64,000 bases of DNA from Dehalococcoidia bacterium (GTDB taxonomy: Bacteria > Chloroflexota > Dehalococcoidia > GIF9 > AB-539-J10). This document shows, piece by piece, positions 41,754 through 50,734 of the stretch. The notes beneath the pieces are model-generated. The model was not told where the DNA came from. It was given only the letters and a program-made list of their open reading frames with translations, and made no database searches. Position 1 is the stretch's first letter. Each line of letters opens with the position of its first letter. The translations under genes were made by a program, and so were the position numbers. Where the stretch lies: positions 1 through 64,000 of the forward strand of contig JAUWYX010000001.1 in assembly GCA_030615625.1 (NCBI GenBank), written 5' to 3'.

Positions 41754-42344
41754 ATGACCGATAAGTATGACATAGAGGTGAAGTTACTTGCCGTCACCCC
41801 TGATGCCGAAAAATTGATAGAGACAGCAGGTAGGCTGTGTTGGGACACACAAGATAAAACAGGCACGGTACCCGACCGAATTCAAAAGTGGCTGGAGGTC
41901 GGGCATGAGTCAATGATTGAACATGCTTGTGCTACCTTCTACATTCGTGCCAGCCGTGTCCTGACCCATGAGCTTGTCAGACACAGATTGGCAAGTTACA
42001 GCCAGAGAAGCCAGCGATATGTGAAAGAAACCGAGCCCAGATATATCGAGCCGCCTCCAATTAAGGACAACGAATCTGCCCATAAGCAATTCGAAGAGGT
42101 AATGACGATTTGCTGGCAAGTCTATGGTGACTTATTGGCCAGGGGGATAAAAGCTGAGATTGCTCGCTACGTCCTTCCTAATGCCTGTGAGACCCAGATA
42201 ATCTGCACCTGGAATTTCCGTGAAATTCGCCATATCATCAAGCTGCGCGCATCCAAACGAGCGCTTCCTGAGTTTAGGGCTGTCGCCGAGGAAATGCGGA
42301 AGATAGTAAAGGAAATGGCCCCCCAAATATTTGCGGACCTGTAA
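41754..42344 (+). CDS. thyX: Flavin-dependent thymidylate synthase
   Basis: ThyX methylates dUMP using methylene-tetrahydrofolate and FADH2. The signature is RHRLASYSQRSQRY (the RHRxxSxxxxSxR type), with the flanking HESMIEHACATFYI and VLPNACETQIICTWN. The 196 residues are slightly shorter than the usual 215-250, but all binding motifs are present. The start codon lies 29 bases after the tRNA-Arg gene with no strong ribosome site. No thyA is seen in the window. Confidence 0.95.
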   Translation: MTDKYDIEVKLLAVTPDAEKLIETAGRLCWDTQDKTGTVPDRIQKWLEVGHESMIEHACATFYIRASRVLTHELVRHRLASYSQRSQRYVKETEPRYIEPPPIKDNESAHKQFEEVMTICWQVYGDLLARGIKAEIARYVLPNACETQIICTWNFREIRHIIKLRASKRALPEFRAVAEEMRKIVKEMAPQIFADL

Positions 42345-42412
42345 GTGGCTAACATCCTCCCTCAGACTTTCCCGTAAAAGCCACAACTAATAAAATCACT
42401 CTGAGAAGTTAT

Positions 42413-43894
42413 TTATTCCTCTACTATGAGCCAACCTTTGGCTCGTTCTAATGCTCTTTCCCAACCACGGCGCAACGCCTGGCGTTCCGTGGCTTCCATA
42501 CGTGGCATGAACCGCTGGCCTACTTCCCGTAGTGCTTCTATCTCCTGACCAGATTTCCAAAACCCTATCCCCAGGCCCGCGAGATAGGCTGCTCCTAGAG
42601 CCGTCGTCTCTAACATTTTCGGTCGAGATACTTCCACCCCGGCGATGTCAGCCTGAAACTGTGCCAAGAAGTTGTTAGTCGCGGCTCCACCATCCACCCG
42701 TATCTCCGCCAGCCGAAGACACGAGTTAGCCACCATCGCTTCCAAAACGTCCGTCACCTGATAAGCAATTGATTCCACAGCAGCTCTTACAACCTGGGCT
42801 CTGCCGCTACCTCGAGTCAGCCCGAGGAGCGTACCGCGCGCATACATGTCCCAGTGAGGTGCCCCCAGGCCAACAAAAGCGGGTACCAGGTACACACCAC
42901 CGGTATCCTTTATTTCCATTGCCAGTTGCTCTGACTCTCCTACCTCCCTGATCAATCCTAAATCCTGTAGCCATTGGATAGCTGCCCCCGCAATAAATAC
43001 ACTGCCTTCCAAAGCGTACTCTGCTTTGCCGTCGAGGCTACAAGCCAAAGTAGTCAGCAGACCATGTCTGGCTACGACAGGTTTCTTGCCTATGTTCATA
43101 AGCACAAAAGCACCTGTGCCATATGTCACCTTGGTCATACCGGGCTGATAGCATGCCTGGCCAAACAAGGCCGCCTGCTGGTCACCGGCTACTCCAGCAA
43201 TGGGAATCCCGTCCTCGGTATAACCAAAAATGTTAATCGAGGGGTAAACATCTGGTAGCATAGAACGCGGAATGTTGAAAAGTCGCAGTAGTTCGTCATC
43301 CCAATCCAGGGTATTGATATTAAACAGCATGGTGCGAGATGCATTTGAGAAATCGGTGGCATGTACTCTGCCATTGGTGAGTTTCCAGAGCAACCAAGCG
43401 TCCATGTTACAAAACAGAATCTCACCCCGTTCTGCCCGCTCCCGTATCCCAGACAAGTTCTCCAAAAACCACTGTATCTTTGTTGCCGAAAAGTAAGCAT
43501 CGATTACCAGGCCAGTCTTGGCCTGGATGATTTCGGCCATCCCTTGTGCTTTGAGTTGATCACACCTGTCTGCCGTCCTGCGGCACTGCCACACGATAGC
43601 CCGCCCTATAGGCTCTCCAGTCACTCTATCTATAAGTATGGTCGTCTCCCGCTGGTTGGTGATGCCTATGGCGGCGATAGCAGCATCCTCAACTCCGGCA
43701 GCATGCTTAGCTTGGCTGACCGCGTGTAAAGTCTGCTCCCAAATCTCAGAGGGGTCATGCTCCACCCAGCCTGGCTTTGGATAGTACTGGGTAATCTTGG
43801 CGTAACCACGCCCACGTATGATCCCATCACGGTCAACAATAAGTGCTGTTGTCCCGGTGGTACCCTGGTCAATAGCCAGAATGTAAGTTCTCAC
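42413..43894 (-). CDS. glpK: Glycerol kinase
   Basis: A FGGY-family kinase of 493 residues forming glycerol-3-phosphate. It has ILAIDQGTTGTTALIVDRDG at the ATP site and QYYPKPGWVEHDPSEIWE. ITNQRETT, IVWQCRRTAD, DAYFSATKIQWFL and IAGVAGDQQAALFGQ are further family segments. The C-terminal ATPase half has GLTRGSGRAQVVRAA and RVDGGAATNNFLAQFQAD. It stands alone between thyX and tRNA-Ala. Confidence 0.96.
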   Translation of the reverse strand: MRTYILAIDQGTTGTTALIVDRDGIIRGRGYAKITQYYPKPGWVEHDPSEIWEQTLHAVSQAKHAAGVEDAAIAAIGITNQRETTILIDRVTGEPIGRAIVWQCRRTADRCDQLKAQGMAEIIQAKTGLVIDAYFSATKIQWFLENLSGIRERAERGEILFCNMDAWLLWKLTNGRVHATDFSNASRTMLFNINTLDWDDELLRLFNIPRSMLPDVYPSINIFGYTEDGIPIAGVAGDQQAALFGQACYQPGMTKVTYGTGAFVLMNIGKKPVVARHGLLTTLACSLDGKAEYALEGSVFIAGAAIQWLQDLGLIREVGESEQLAMEIKDTGGVYLVPAFVGLGAPHWDMYARGTLLGLTRGSGRAQVVRAAVESIAYQVTDVLEAMVANSCLRLAEIRVDGGAATNNFLAQFQADIAGVEVSRPKMLETTALGAAYLAGLGIGFWKSGQEIEALREVGQRFMPRMEATERQALRRGWERALERAKGWLIVEE

Positions 43895-44276
<382 letters not shown>

Positions 44277-44370
44277 ACGGTCAATTATTGTATCAAATAC
44301 TGTGTGATAGCAAAAGCTTTATCCTTTTTAGTTTGTGGCATTACTGCTATACTAAAAATAGGATACATAG

Positions 44371-45078
44371 ATGCCGGACATAAATTTCTTAGTGGCTCTC
44401 GGCTTAGGGATTCTATCCTTTTTATCACCTTGTATCTTACCGCTAGTTCCGGTTTATCTGGCTAACATAGCCGGGGCATCAGTTCTTACCCCAGACCCTC
44501 CTGCCCGAAGACATATTTTCCTCCATACTATCAGCTTCATAGTCGGTTTCTCCCTGTTTTTCATCGCTTTGGGAGTTTTTTTTGGCTTATTGGGGGCCGT
44601 GGTGCCCACGGAAGTGTTGGAAAAAGTGGGCGGTGCTTTATTAATCACGTTTGGCATATTCCTGATAGCTGCCACTAAGGTGCCCTGGCTCAATTATGAG
44701 AAACGCCTTAACTTCGCCCACGCCAAAGGTACAGGCTATCTGAGGTCTTTGCTAATAGGGATAATATTCTCCGTGGGCTGGACTTCCTGCACTGGCCCAC
44801 ATCTGGGGGGTGTATTGACCCTGGTTGCAAACTCGCAAACAGTGTGGCAGAAAGTTTATCTTCTGCTTGCTTATTGTTTAGGGCTGGGGCTGCCTTTCAT
44901 CGCCGTGGGTCTAGCGTGGGGGACAGCATCAAGATACATTAGATGGCTCAGCCGCCATGCTTTCGTCACCTCCATAGTAGCCGCGGTACTGCTTATCAGC
45001 GTAGGAATTCTGATGTTGACCGGTTACCTAGACTATCTCATGGGGCTTATGCCAGGAGGTTATCAATATGGCCAGTAG
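44371..45078 (+). CDS. ccdA: CcdA/DsbD-type thiol-disulfide membrane transporter
   Basis: A 235-residue membrane protein with six predicted helices that moves reducing power across the membrane. The two functional Cys are in FLSPCILPLVPVYL (helix 1) and GWTSCTGPHLGG (helix 4). AGGATACATAG precedes ATG. The stop overlaps the next gene, a membrane-anchored redoxin, by 11 bases; together they form a usual ccdA-resA-like pair for cytochrome c maturation or periplasmic thiol reduction. No cytochrome genes are near. Confidence 0.93.
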   Translation: MPDINFLVALGLGILSFLSPCILPLVPVYLANIAGASVLTPDPPARRHIFLHTISFIVGFSLFFIALGVFFGLLGAVVPTEVLEKVGGALLITFGIFLIAATKVPWLNYEKRLNFAHAKGTGYLRSLLIGIIFSVGWTSCTGPHLGGVLTLVANSQTVWQKVYLLLAYCLGLGLPFIAVGLAWGTASRYIRWLSRHAFVTSIVAAVLLISVGILMLTGYLDYLMGLMPGGYQYGQ

Positions 45079-45631
45079 AATGTCAAAGACTCGGTTAATA
45101 ATAATGGTAATCCTGATTATCGCGGTTGGTGCTATAGTTGCAATCGTACTTAGTCGCAATTTCTCCAGCCCCTCCGAGCACAATGAACTAACCATGATAG
45201 TAGCCCTGGATGAAAATAAAGAAACTTTTGTGAACTATTGCCAAAAGTACAATAACCCACGAAGAGCTATTCCATTTACACTATTCATCGATAGCGAAGG
45301 TCTAGTCCGGTACGTAAAAATTGGCGCATTTGCCAGTGAGACAGAGTTGTGGGATACCCTACACAACCTCTCAGACTCAACCCCACAACCTCAAGAGGCA
45401 CCGAACTTCACATTGCTCACTATGACAGGGGCTAACACAACCCTGTCTGAGCTAGAAGGGACTCCGGTAGTGCTTAATTTCTGGTCTATTTCGTGTTATT
45501 GGTGCAGGAAACAACTGCCCTACCTTGAGAGTGTAGCCCAACAAAGTGCAGGGGAGACAAAGGTCATAGCCGTTAACATAGTTGATAATGCTGCAAGTGT
45601 GCGAAACTTCTTCGGAATTGCTATCCCTTGA
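45068..45631 (+). CDS. Membrane-anchored redoxin with permuted/truncated domains
   Basis: An N-terminal membrane helix (residues 8-28, LIIMVILIIAVGAIVAIVL) suggests an extracytoplasmic anchored protein. Residues 38-95 look like the C-terminal half of a TlpA/ResA redoxin, with IPFTLFIDSEGLVRYVKIGA. Residues 107-187 look like the N-terminal half, with EGTPVVLNFWSISCYWCRKQ and its CxxC. The protein then stops at FFGIAIP, where a cis-Pro strand and D-x-x-G segment would be expected. So the two halves are in reversed order. The 3' end overlaps the convergent fabF stop. It may be the product of a deletion in a tandem redoxin, a working permutation, or a decaying gene. AGGAGG precedes ATG. Confidence 0.75.
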   Translation: MASRMSKTRLIIMVILIIAVGAIVAIVLSRNFSSPSEHNELTMIVALDENKETFVNYCQKYNNPRRAIPFTLFIDSEGLVRYVKIGAFASETELWDTLHNLSDSTPQPQEAPNFTLLTMTGANTTLSELEGTPVVLNFWSISCYWCRKQLPYLESVAQQSAGETKVIAVNIVDNAASVRNFFGIAIP

Positions 45632-46871
45632 CTTTCCTAAAGACAAGGGTAGCATTGACTCCACCAAAGCCAAAGGAGTTAGAAAGAGCTATATTTACCT
45701 GCGCCTTTCTGGTTATATTAGGGACATAATCTAAGTCACATTCAGGGTCCGGAGTATCATAATTTATAGTAGGCGGTATAATACCATCCCTGATAGTAAG
45801 AACGGTGAAAATAGCTTCCACTGCACCTGCTGCCCCCAATAAATGACCGAACATAGATTTATTGGAGCTTATGGGCACCTTTTTGTTGTGTTCTCCTCCT
45901 AAGGCTGCCTTTATAGCCTTGGTCTCAGATACATCATTGATAACGGTAGACGTTCCGTGAGCGTTAATGTACTCAACATCGCTAGGCGAGATAGCGGAGT
46001 CATTTAAGGCCAGCTTAAGACACCGTGCTTGATTTTCCCAGTCAGGCTCGGTTATATGAAAGCTATCGATGTTGGAGCCATAGCCAATAAGCTCGGCATA
46101 TATTTTAGCTCCTCTTCGTACGGCTGACTCCATTTCCTCCAAGATAACAACCCCGGCACCTTCTCCGATTATAAAACCATCACGGTCTTTATCAAAGGGG
46201 CGGCTTGCCTTCTCGGGCTCACTATTCCTTCGGGATAGGGCTCTCATTTTGTCAAATCCAGCAATGGCGATGGGGAGAATGTAGGCATCGCTCCCTCCAG
46301 CAATCATGGCATCTGCTTCGTCATATTGAATAAGCCTGAAAGCATCACCAATACAATTGCTTCCGGTAGCACAGGCAGTAACCACACATTTGCTCGGTCC
46401 CCGGACACCAAAATCCATGGAGACCTCCCCTACCGCCATGTTGGCTATAAATCCAGGAATGAAGAAAGGGGAAACCTTCTCTGGCCCCTCATCGCGAAGG
46501 GCGAAAAGGTTCTTTCCATACATGTTCATGCCGCCAGCACATGAGCCTAGCACTACTCCTACCCTACTGGCATTATTTCCATTTATAGTCAATCCAGCAT
46601 CATCTATTGCCATGCGAGCAGCCACCATTGCATACTGTATGAAGGGATCTGTCCTTCTAATTTTTTTCTTATCCAGAAAATCCTCAGGATGAAAATCCTT
46701 GAGCTCGGCAGCGATTTGCACGTTAAAACCAGAAGGATCAAACTTGGTGATTCTGGCTACTCCTGATTTGCCCTGGCATAGCTTGCGCCAGGATTCTTCA
46801 ACACCCGTGGCTAAAGGAGTAACAGCACCAAGTCCAGTGATTACTACTCTTCTTTTAAGTGCCCTGTTCAC
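45621..46871 (-). CDS. fabF: Beta-ketoacyl-ACP synthase II
   Basis: A condensing enzyme of fatty acid elongation, 416 residues. The catalytic triad is Cys in VTACATGSNCIGDAF, His in YINAHGTSTVINDV and His in SNKSMFGHLLGAAGAVEA. RRVVITGLGAVTPLATGVEE at the N-terminus and SFGFGGVNATLVFRK at the end are typical. It lies about 120 bases after acpP, with which it is probably co-transcribed. Other fab genes are not in the window. Confidence 0.96.
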   Translation of the reverse strand: MNRALKRRVVITGLGAVTPLATGVEESWRKLCQGKSGVARITKFDPSGFNVQIAAELKDFHPEDFLDKKKIRRTDPFIQYAMVAARMAIDDAGLTINGNNASRVGVVLGSCAGGMNMYGKNLFALRDEGPEKVSPFFIPGFIANMAVGEVSMDFGVRGPSKCVVTACATGSNCIGDAFRLIQYDEADAMIAGGSDAYILPIAIAGFDKMRALSRRNSEPEKASRPFDKDRDGFIIGEGAGVVILEEMESAVRRGAKIYAELIGYGSNIDSFHITEPDWENQARCLKLALNDSAISPSDVEYINAHGTSTVINDVSETKAIKAALGGEHNKKVPISSNKSMFGHLLGAAGAVEAIFTVLTIRDGIIPPTINYDTPDPECDLDYVPNITRKAQVNIALSNSFGFGGVNATLVFRKVKG

Positions 46872-46990
46872 GCTTGTTCAACACTTATTTTCCAGCCTAA
46901 AAAGCTTTTTAAGCTAATTTTCTAGCCCTATCAGCACCGTCACAAGCAATAAATGGAGGCATGAGTGCTTATTCCGGCAATGGCTACCTT

Positions 46991-47230
46991 CTAGATTTTT
47001 GATTCGATGTAGTCGAGTGCGTCTTGAACAGTTTGTAAATTTTCCGCGTCCTCATCGGAGATTTCGATTTTGAAGGTGTCTTCCACCGCAGTAATCAATT
47101 CAATAAAGTCCAGGCTATCAGCATTAAAGTCATCAGCAAATGACGCCTCCGGCACTATTTTCGATTCATCGACCTCCAACAGCTCCACGATCAACCCTTT
47201 TAGCTGTTCAAAGGTTTCGTTCTCACTCAT
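46991..47230 (-). CDS. acpP: Acyl carrier protein
   Basis: A 79-residue acidic helical protein. The phosphopantetheine attachment Ser is in DDFNADSLDFIELI near residue 37. The C-terminal helix ENLQTVQDALDYIESKI is normal. AAAGGGGGCGACAAA precedes ATG. It lies upstream of fabF. AcpS at 10063 is the likely modifying enzyme. Confidence 0.96.
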   Translation of the reverse strand: MSENETFEQLKGLIVELLEVDESKIVPEASFADDFNADSLDFIELITAVEDTFKIEISDEDAENLQTVQDALDYIESKI

Positions 47231-47346
47231 TTTGTCGCCCCCTTTCTGGCGCTAATTTCTTAAGCCTTACTTGAATCATATTGCCTGAGGTAGTTCTGCT
47301 TGATTTACCATTGTGATAGTTTAGTTTTTGAGCTCCTAAAACTTGT

Positions 47347-47383
47347 ATTATATCATCCCCACACTGTCAAGGGAATCTGACAG
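47347..47383 (-). promoter_or_regulatory. acpP-fabF promoter region with inverted repeat
   Basis: TATAAT occurs on the minus strand at 47352-47347. Upstream, CTGTCA (47364-47369) and TGACAG (47378-47383) form an inverted repeat around eight bases, with TTGACA embedded in it. The TTGACA to TATAAT spacing is only 12, so the -35 is uncertain. The repeat could be an operator. Confidence 0.4.
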
Positions 47384-47405
47384 TTCAGTCCTTGGGATGA
47401 ATTCC

Positions 47406-47423
47406 AAGCTCCCCGGGCAGGAC
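47406..47423 (+). repeat. Direct repeat of tRNA-Asn 3' end (att copy, left)
   Basis: The 18 bases AAGCTCCCCGGGCAGGAC are identical to 48040-48057, where they form the 3' end and T-arm side of tRNA-Asn. Here no tRNA continues beyond the repeat. This is what a site-specific integration into a tRNA leaves at the far end. Confidence 0.85.
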
Positions 47424-47441
47424 GACGTTAGAACCCATCTT

Positions 47442-47993
47442 TTAAGAAATTACCCAAAAACCACCCCCGTTTTCTTTTCCGTGGGATTCTATGGCTTTGG
47501 ATATTTCCTCTAAAGAAACATTTCTATATTTTGGCACCCTGTATTCAGGATCAATTAAGGTTACAATATCATCCTCTATATTTTCTATAATAGAAACGTG
47601 CCCCCTACTATCTCTTTGTTTATGATATAGATTTTTATAATCAAAACACACAATAATATCTTTATCTTTCAGATTCTTTTTTAAGAATTCCTTTATTTCT
47701 TTTGGTTTAATTAAAAAGGAACGTTCTTCTTTAAGGTTTATTCGGTTCTTTCTAAAGAAATTATTTAGTGAGTAGATTAACTTCCCTGTCTGTGTCCCCC
47801 AGCCATCTTTTGGCCTTTTACCCGTTCTGACTTTTCCGAATAATTTCTTATACCTTTGTGGAACAATTAACCCCAAGTCATATCCTATTTCCTCCTGTGA
47901 TTTTAACGGTATGCCCCGCCTCAACAAAATCATTTGTATACAAGCTGGAACACAACAATATGGCTGTTCTGTTATGGGAATATATTTTTTCAT
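47442..47993 (-). CDS. C39-like cysteine protease-fold protein
   Basis: A 183-residue protein with a papain-like C39 pattern. The N-terminal TEQPYCCVPACIQMILLRRG gives the catalytic Cys (QxxCxxA-type), and DSRGHVSIIENIEDD gives His, with LIDPEYRVPK giving Asp. The Lys/Ile/Asn-rich, AT-rich codons contrast with neighbours, indicating recent transfer. No signal peptide or membrane segment is seen, so it is not a bacteriocin exporter. It may cleave a peptide or act in an anti-phage or toxin role; nothing in the sequence decides. It is the only gene of the tRNA-Asn element. Confidence 0.72.
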   Translation of the reverse strand: MKKYIPITEQPYCCVPACIQMILLRRGIPLKSQEEIGYDLGLIVPQRYKKLFGKVRTGKRPKDGWGTQTGKLIYSLNNFFRKNRINLKEERSFLIKPKEIKEFLKKNLKDKDIIVCFDYKNLYHKQRDSRGHVSIIENIEDDIVTLIDPEYRVPKYRNVSLEEISKAIESHGKENGGGFWVIS

Positions 47994-48039
47994 ATCTCAA
48001 TTTTACTAAAAACCGCCCAAATAAATAGGCGGGAAAGCA

Positions 48040-48057
48040 AAGCTCCCCGGGCAGGAC
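48040..48057 (+). repeat. Direct repeat within tRNA-Asn (att copy, right)
   Basis: The right copy of AAGCTCCCCGGGCAGGAC. It spans the 3' acceptor strand and part of the T-arm of the intact tRNA-Asn gene. Confidence 0.85.
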
Positions 48058-48114
48058 TCGAACCTGCAACCAAGCGGTTAACAGCCGCCTACTCTACCAT
48101 TGAGCTACCGGGGA
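48043..48114 (-). tRNA. tRNA-Asn (GTT)
   Basis: On the minus strand the acceptor TCCCCGG pairs with CCGGGGA, the anticodon loop CTGTTAA gives GTT, and the T-arm is GCAGGTTCGAGTCCTGC. CCA is not encoded. Its 3' 18 bases are duplicated at 47406. Confidence 0.95.
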
Positions 48115-48307
48115 ACGAATACCTTAGCGCAACTGCTCAAATTCGCTAGGCTGATTTTGGCATTTTTTAGGATTTTCCTCAAGGTGCCTTTCCCTAAGTC
48201 TCTCTTTTATGTATCGTCACGGTTACCCATCTTCCATTAGCGCGGTGATAAACAGCGTGGCTTCCACCTTGGCGAATGTGAATTTATAGTCTGGTATACC
48301 CTGCTGT

Positions 48308-48787
48308 TTATTTTAGCTCACTCTGAGAGATATAACTCTCATCACCAGGCAAATTCGGTTGCTGGGCAGCTTGCATGGCTAGCTCGTCGCAGCGTATATT
48401 TTCCGGGGTTCCGGCATGCCCTTTAACCCAGCTAAACTGTACCTCATGATACTCGCATAGTTGCAAGAGCCTTTCCCAGAGGTCGGGATTCAACGCTTTT
48501 TCCCGTTTATTGCGCTTCCACCCGATTGCTCGCCATTTCTGAGCCCATCCTCTTGACATCGCCTTGACTAAGTACTCGGAATCACTGTACAACGTCACTT
48601 TGCATTTCCCTTTTAGAGCCTCTAATCCAACAATCGCAGCCATTATTTCCATTCGGTTATTGGTAGTTTTGCGATAGCCCCCTGATAGCTCTTTTCTGTG
48701 ACCCTGATAGAGGAGTATTACTCCATACCCACCGGGGCCAGGATTTCCGATGCATGCGCCATCGGTATATATAGTCACGTGCTTCAT
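48308..48787 (-). CDS. rnhA: Ribonuclease HI
   Basis: Cleaves RNA in RNA-DNA hybrids. The DEDD active-site residues lie in [46 protein letters not shown] and [10 protein letters not shown]. The basic handle [18 protein letters not shown] is present, and [18 protein letters not shown] follows. The start ATG 48787 fits the family (KHVTIYTDG); ATG 48796 is an alternative adding three residues. The protein has about 159 residues. It stands between tRNA-Asn and tRNA-Gln. Confidence 0.95.
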   Translation of the reverse strand: MKHVTIYTDGACIGNPGPGGYGVILLYQGHRKELSGGYRKTTNNRMEIMAAIVGLEALKGKCKVTLYSDSEYLVKAMSRGWAQKWRAIGWKRNKREKALNPDLWERLLQLCEYHEVQFSWVKGHAGTPENIRCDELAMQAAQQPNLPGDESYISQSELK

Positions 48788-48864
48788 TTCTTCCATTGTA
48801 GTTTTTATTTTGACATCAAGACTTTCACTTGGATAAGGCTATACCTTTCCCTGCTGATTTTAAT

Positions 48865-48938
48865 TGGCTGCCGGGCCAGGATTCGAACCTGGGCTAAAGG
48901 ATCCAAAGTCCTCTGTGCTACCGCTACACAACCCGGCA
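48865..48938 (-). tRNA. tRNA-Gln (TTG)
   Basis: On the minus strand the acceptor TGCCGGG pairs with CCCGGCA, the anticodon loop CTTTGGA gives TTG, and the T-arm is CAGGTTCGAATCCTG. CCA is encoded. Confidence 0.95.
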
Positions 48939-48968
48939 CTGACACCCATTTATGTTTGCTATCTATAG

Positions 48969-49053
48969 TGCCGAAGGTCGGACTCGAACCGACACGGAGG
49001 TTGCCCCCCAACAGTTTTTGAGACTGCCGCGTCTACCATTCCGCCACTTCGGC
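48969..49053 (-). tRNA. tRNA-Leu (CAA)
   Basis: A class II tRNA of 85 bases on the minus strand. The acceptor GCCGAAG pairs with CTTCGGC, the anticodon loop CTCAAAA gives CAA, and a long variable arm (TTGGGGGGCAA area) is present. CCA is not encoded. Confidence 0.95.
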
Positions 49054-49161
49054 GCACTTACCCTAGAAGCCTTAACCCCCTTTAAACATTCTCAGTGGCC
49101 TCCCCTTTGCAACGAGGAGTTCTACTGCTAACCTGGTTCTGCTCTACAACCTCATAGTTGG

Positions 49162-49234
<73 letters not shown>

Positions 49235-49333
49235 ATCAGGGATATTGTAGGTTTTCCCCATCCTAGTGTCAAGCAAGTATACTCGTGATTGTTTAACTGC
49301 TAGCCTTGAGCAAGGGGAGTGCTAAACGGGCTG

Positions 49334-49900
49334 CTAGCTTGGGGCACCAGGCTTGACCAGGGGGATGTGAGCAGCACAAAGGGGGCATTCTTGAGGCGAA
49401 TAAACTGTGGTGGGGGCACGAAGACAGCTGAAGAAGGGCAGGTTAAAGTCCAAATTTTCCTCACTGCGGTCGACAAGCACTCCAATACCAATGACAATCC
49501 CCCCCTGTTTAGCTACAGCACTTATCGTCTCTCTGAGCGAACTTCCTGTGGTCAGGATGTCATCAACAATAAGGATGTGTTCGCCAGGAGCAATTTCAAA
49601 ATCGCGCCGGAAGATCCTTACCTCTCCCTCTTTTTCGGCAAAGATGCTCCTCGCTCCTAATTGGCGGGCGGTTTCAAAGGCTAAAATAATGCCGCCGGTG
49701 GTTGGCCCAGCAACTACGTCTATTTTTTGCCCTTTAAAGTGTTGGGCGATAAGGCGACACAGTTTCTCAGTAAGATGCGGGTGCTGCAAGATGCGAAATT
49801 TTTCCCAATAAACAGGTGAGTGCAATCCTGAAGCGAGCAGGAAATGGCCTTCTTTTATTGCTCCGGCCGTCTTGAATATCTCTAGCACATTGTCACTCAA
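49334..49900 (-). CDS. pyrE: Orotate phosphoribosyltransferase
   Basis: Makes OMP in pyrimidine synthesis. It has 188 residues from TTG 49900, which overlaps the lepB stop by 8 bases. The PRPP-binding motif is ILIVDDILTTGSSLRETI near residue 115. Other conserved segments are GHFLLASGLHSPVYWEKFR, VVAGPTTGGIILAFETAR and FAEKEG. The C-terminal CPLCAAHIPLVKPGA is a feature of a PyrE subset. No other pyr genes are adjacent. Confidence 0.94.
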   Translation of the reverse strand: MSDNVLEIFKTAGAIKEGHFLLASGLHSPVYWEKFRILQHPHLTEKLCRLIAQHFKGQKIDVVAGPTTGGIILAFETARQLGARSIFAEKEGEVRIFRRDFEIAPGEHILIVDDILTTGSSLRETISAVAKQGGIVIGIGVLVDRSEENLDFNLPFFSCLRAPTTVYSPQECPLCAAHIPLVKPGAPS

Positions 49901-50471
49901 GTTGCACCCTAACCGAATAGCTAACCATCATGTCTTGCTCACCGGCCTCAGTTAACTCCGGGTAGCTGTAATGCTTGACTACTCTCCATTTGCTCGGTGG
50001 CCAGTAGATAAACCAGGCCTTGCCAATGATATTATCCCGTGGCACCGTCCAGCCTTTACTTGAATCTGTGCTGTTGTTGCGATTATCGCCGAGGACGAAG
50101 TATTCGTTCTCGGGAACTTCTGTGACCGGCATCGTGTGGTTTGGCGGCGCCATGATATATTCCTCCTCCAGGGGGATGCCGTCGATAAAAACCTTTTCAT
50201 CTTTAATCTCCACGGTCTCGCCGGGCAAGCCAATAACACGTTTGATGAAAGGGTATTTGGAATCAAACGGCGGGTCAAAGACTATTACCTCTCCTCGCTG
50301 TGGGCCAGAAGAGCGGTGACACACCTTGTTAACCATAATGCACTCACCTTCTTGGAAATTTGGCTCCATACTGGACATTACCACAGTATAGCTCTGTACA
50401 GTGAGCCGAAGGAGAACAAAAACGGCTACGGCGATAAGAATAGTTATGCCGACTTCACGAAGAATTTTCAT
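49893..50471 (-). CDS. lepB: Signal peptidase I
   Basis: Membrane-bound peptidase that removes signal peptides. One N-terminal membrane helix (VGITILIAVAVFVLLRLTV) is followed by the catalytic Ser in VVMSSMEPNFQEGE and Lys in PFIKRVIGLPGETVEI. The third box YFVLGDNRNNSTDSKGW-like segment is complete. The 192-residue length is normal. It is co-transcribed with pyrE. Confidence 0.95.
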   Translation of the reverse strand: MKILREVGITILIAVAVFVLLRLTVQSYTVVMSSMEPNFQEGECIMVNKVCHRSSGPQRGEVIVFDPPFDSKYPFIKRVIGLPGETVEIKDEKVFIDGIPLEEEYIMAPPNHTMPVTEVPENEYFVLGDNRNNSTDSSKGWTVPRDNIIGKAWFIYWPPSKWRVVKHYSYPELTEAGEQDMMVSYSVRVQLE

Positions 50472-50566
50472 TAGCGAAGGTTTATTTTATCATAAACCAT
50501 AAGGTTAGTTCATTCGTTATAGCTCTACTTGTCTGCGCTGCTCCTTAATGCTAACATTATTACCTC

Positions 50567-50639
<73 letters not shown>

Positions 50640-50734
50640 CATTGGATACCGAACCCAACGGCAGCTGGTTGACAAAAAACCCTAGGATGAACCTTTCCTG
50701 GATAGGAGATATTATTCCAGCGTCTCGATAATAG

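Larger units (their letters stand above)
47406..48057. mobile_element. Small integrated element at tRNA-Asn
   Basis: The 634-bp unit is bounded by perfect 18-bp direct repeats of the tRNA-Asn 3' end. It holds a single protease-like gene with much lower GC than its surroundings. There is no integrase inside, so it is either a satellite mobilised in trans or a deleted remnant of a larger element. The two tyrosine recombinases at 30208-32670 are candidates for trans action, but this is only a suggestion. Confidence 0.7.
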
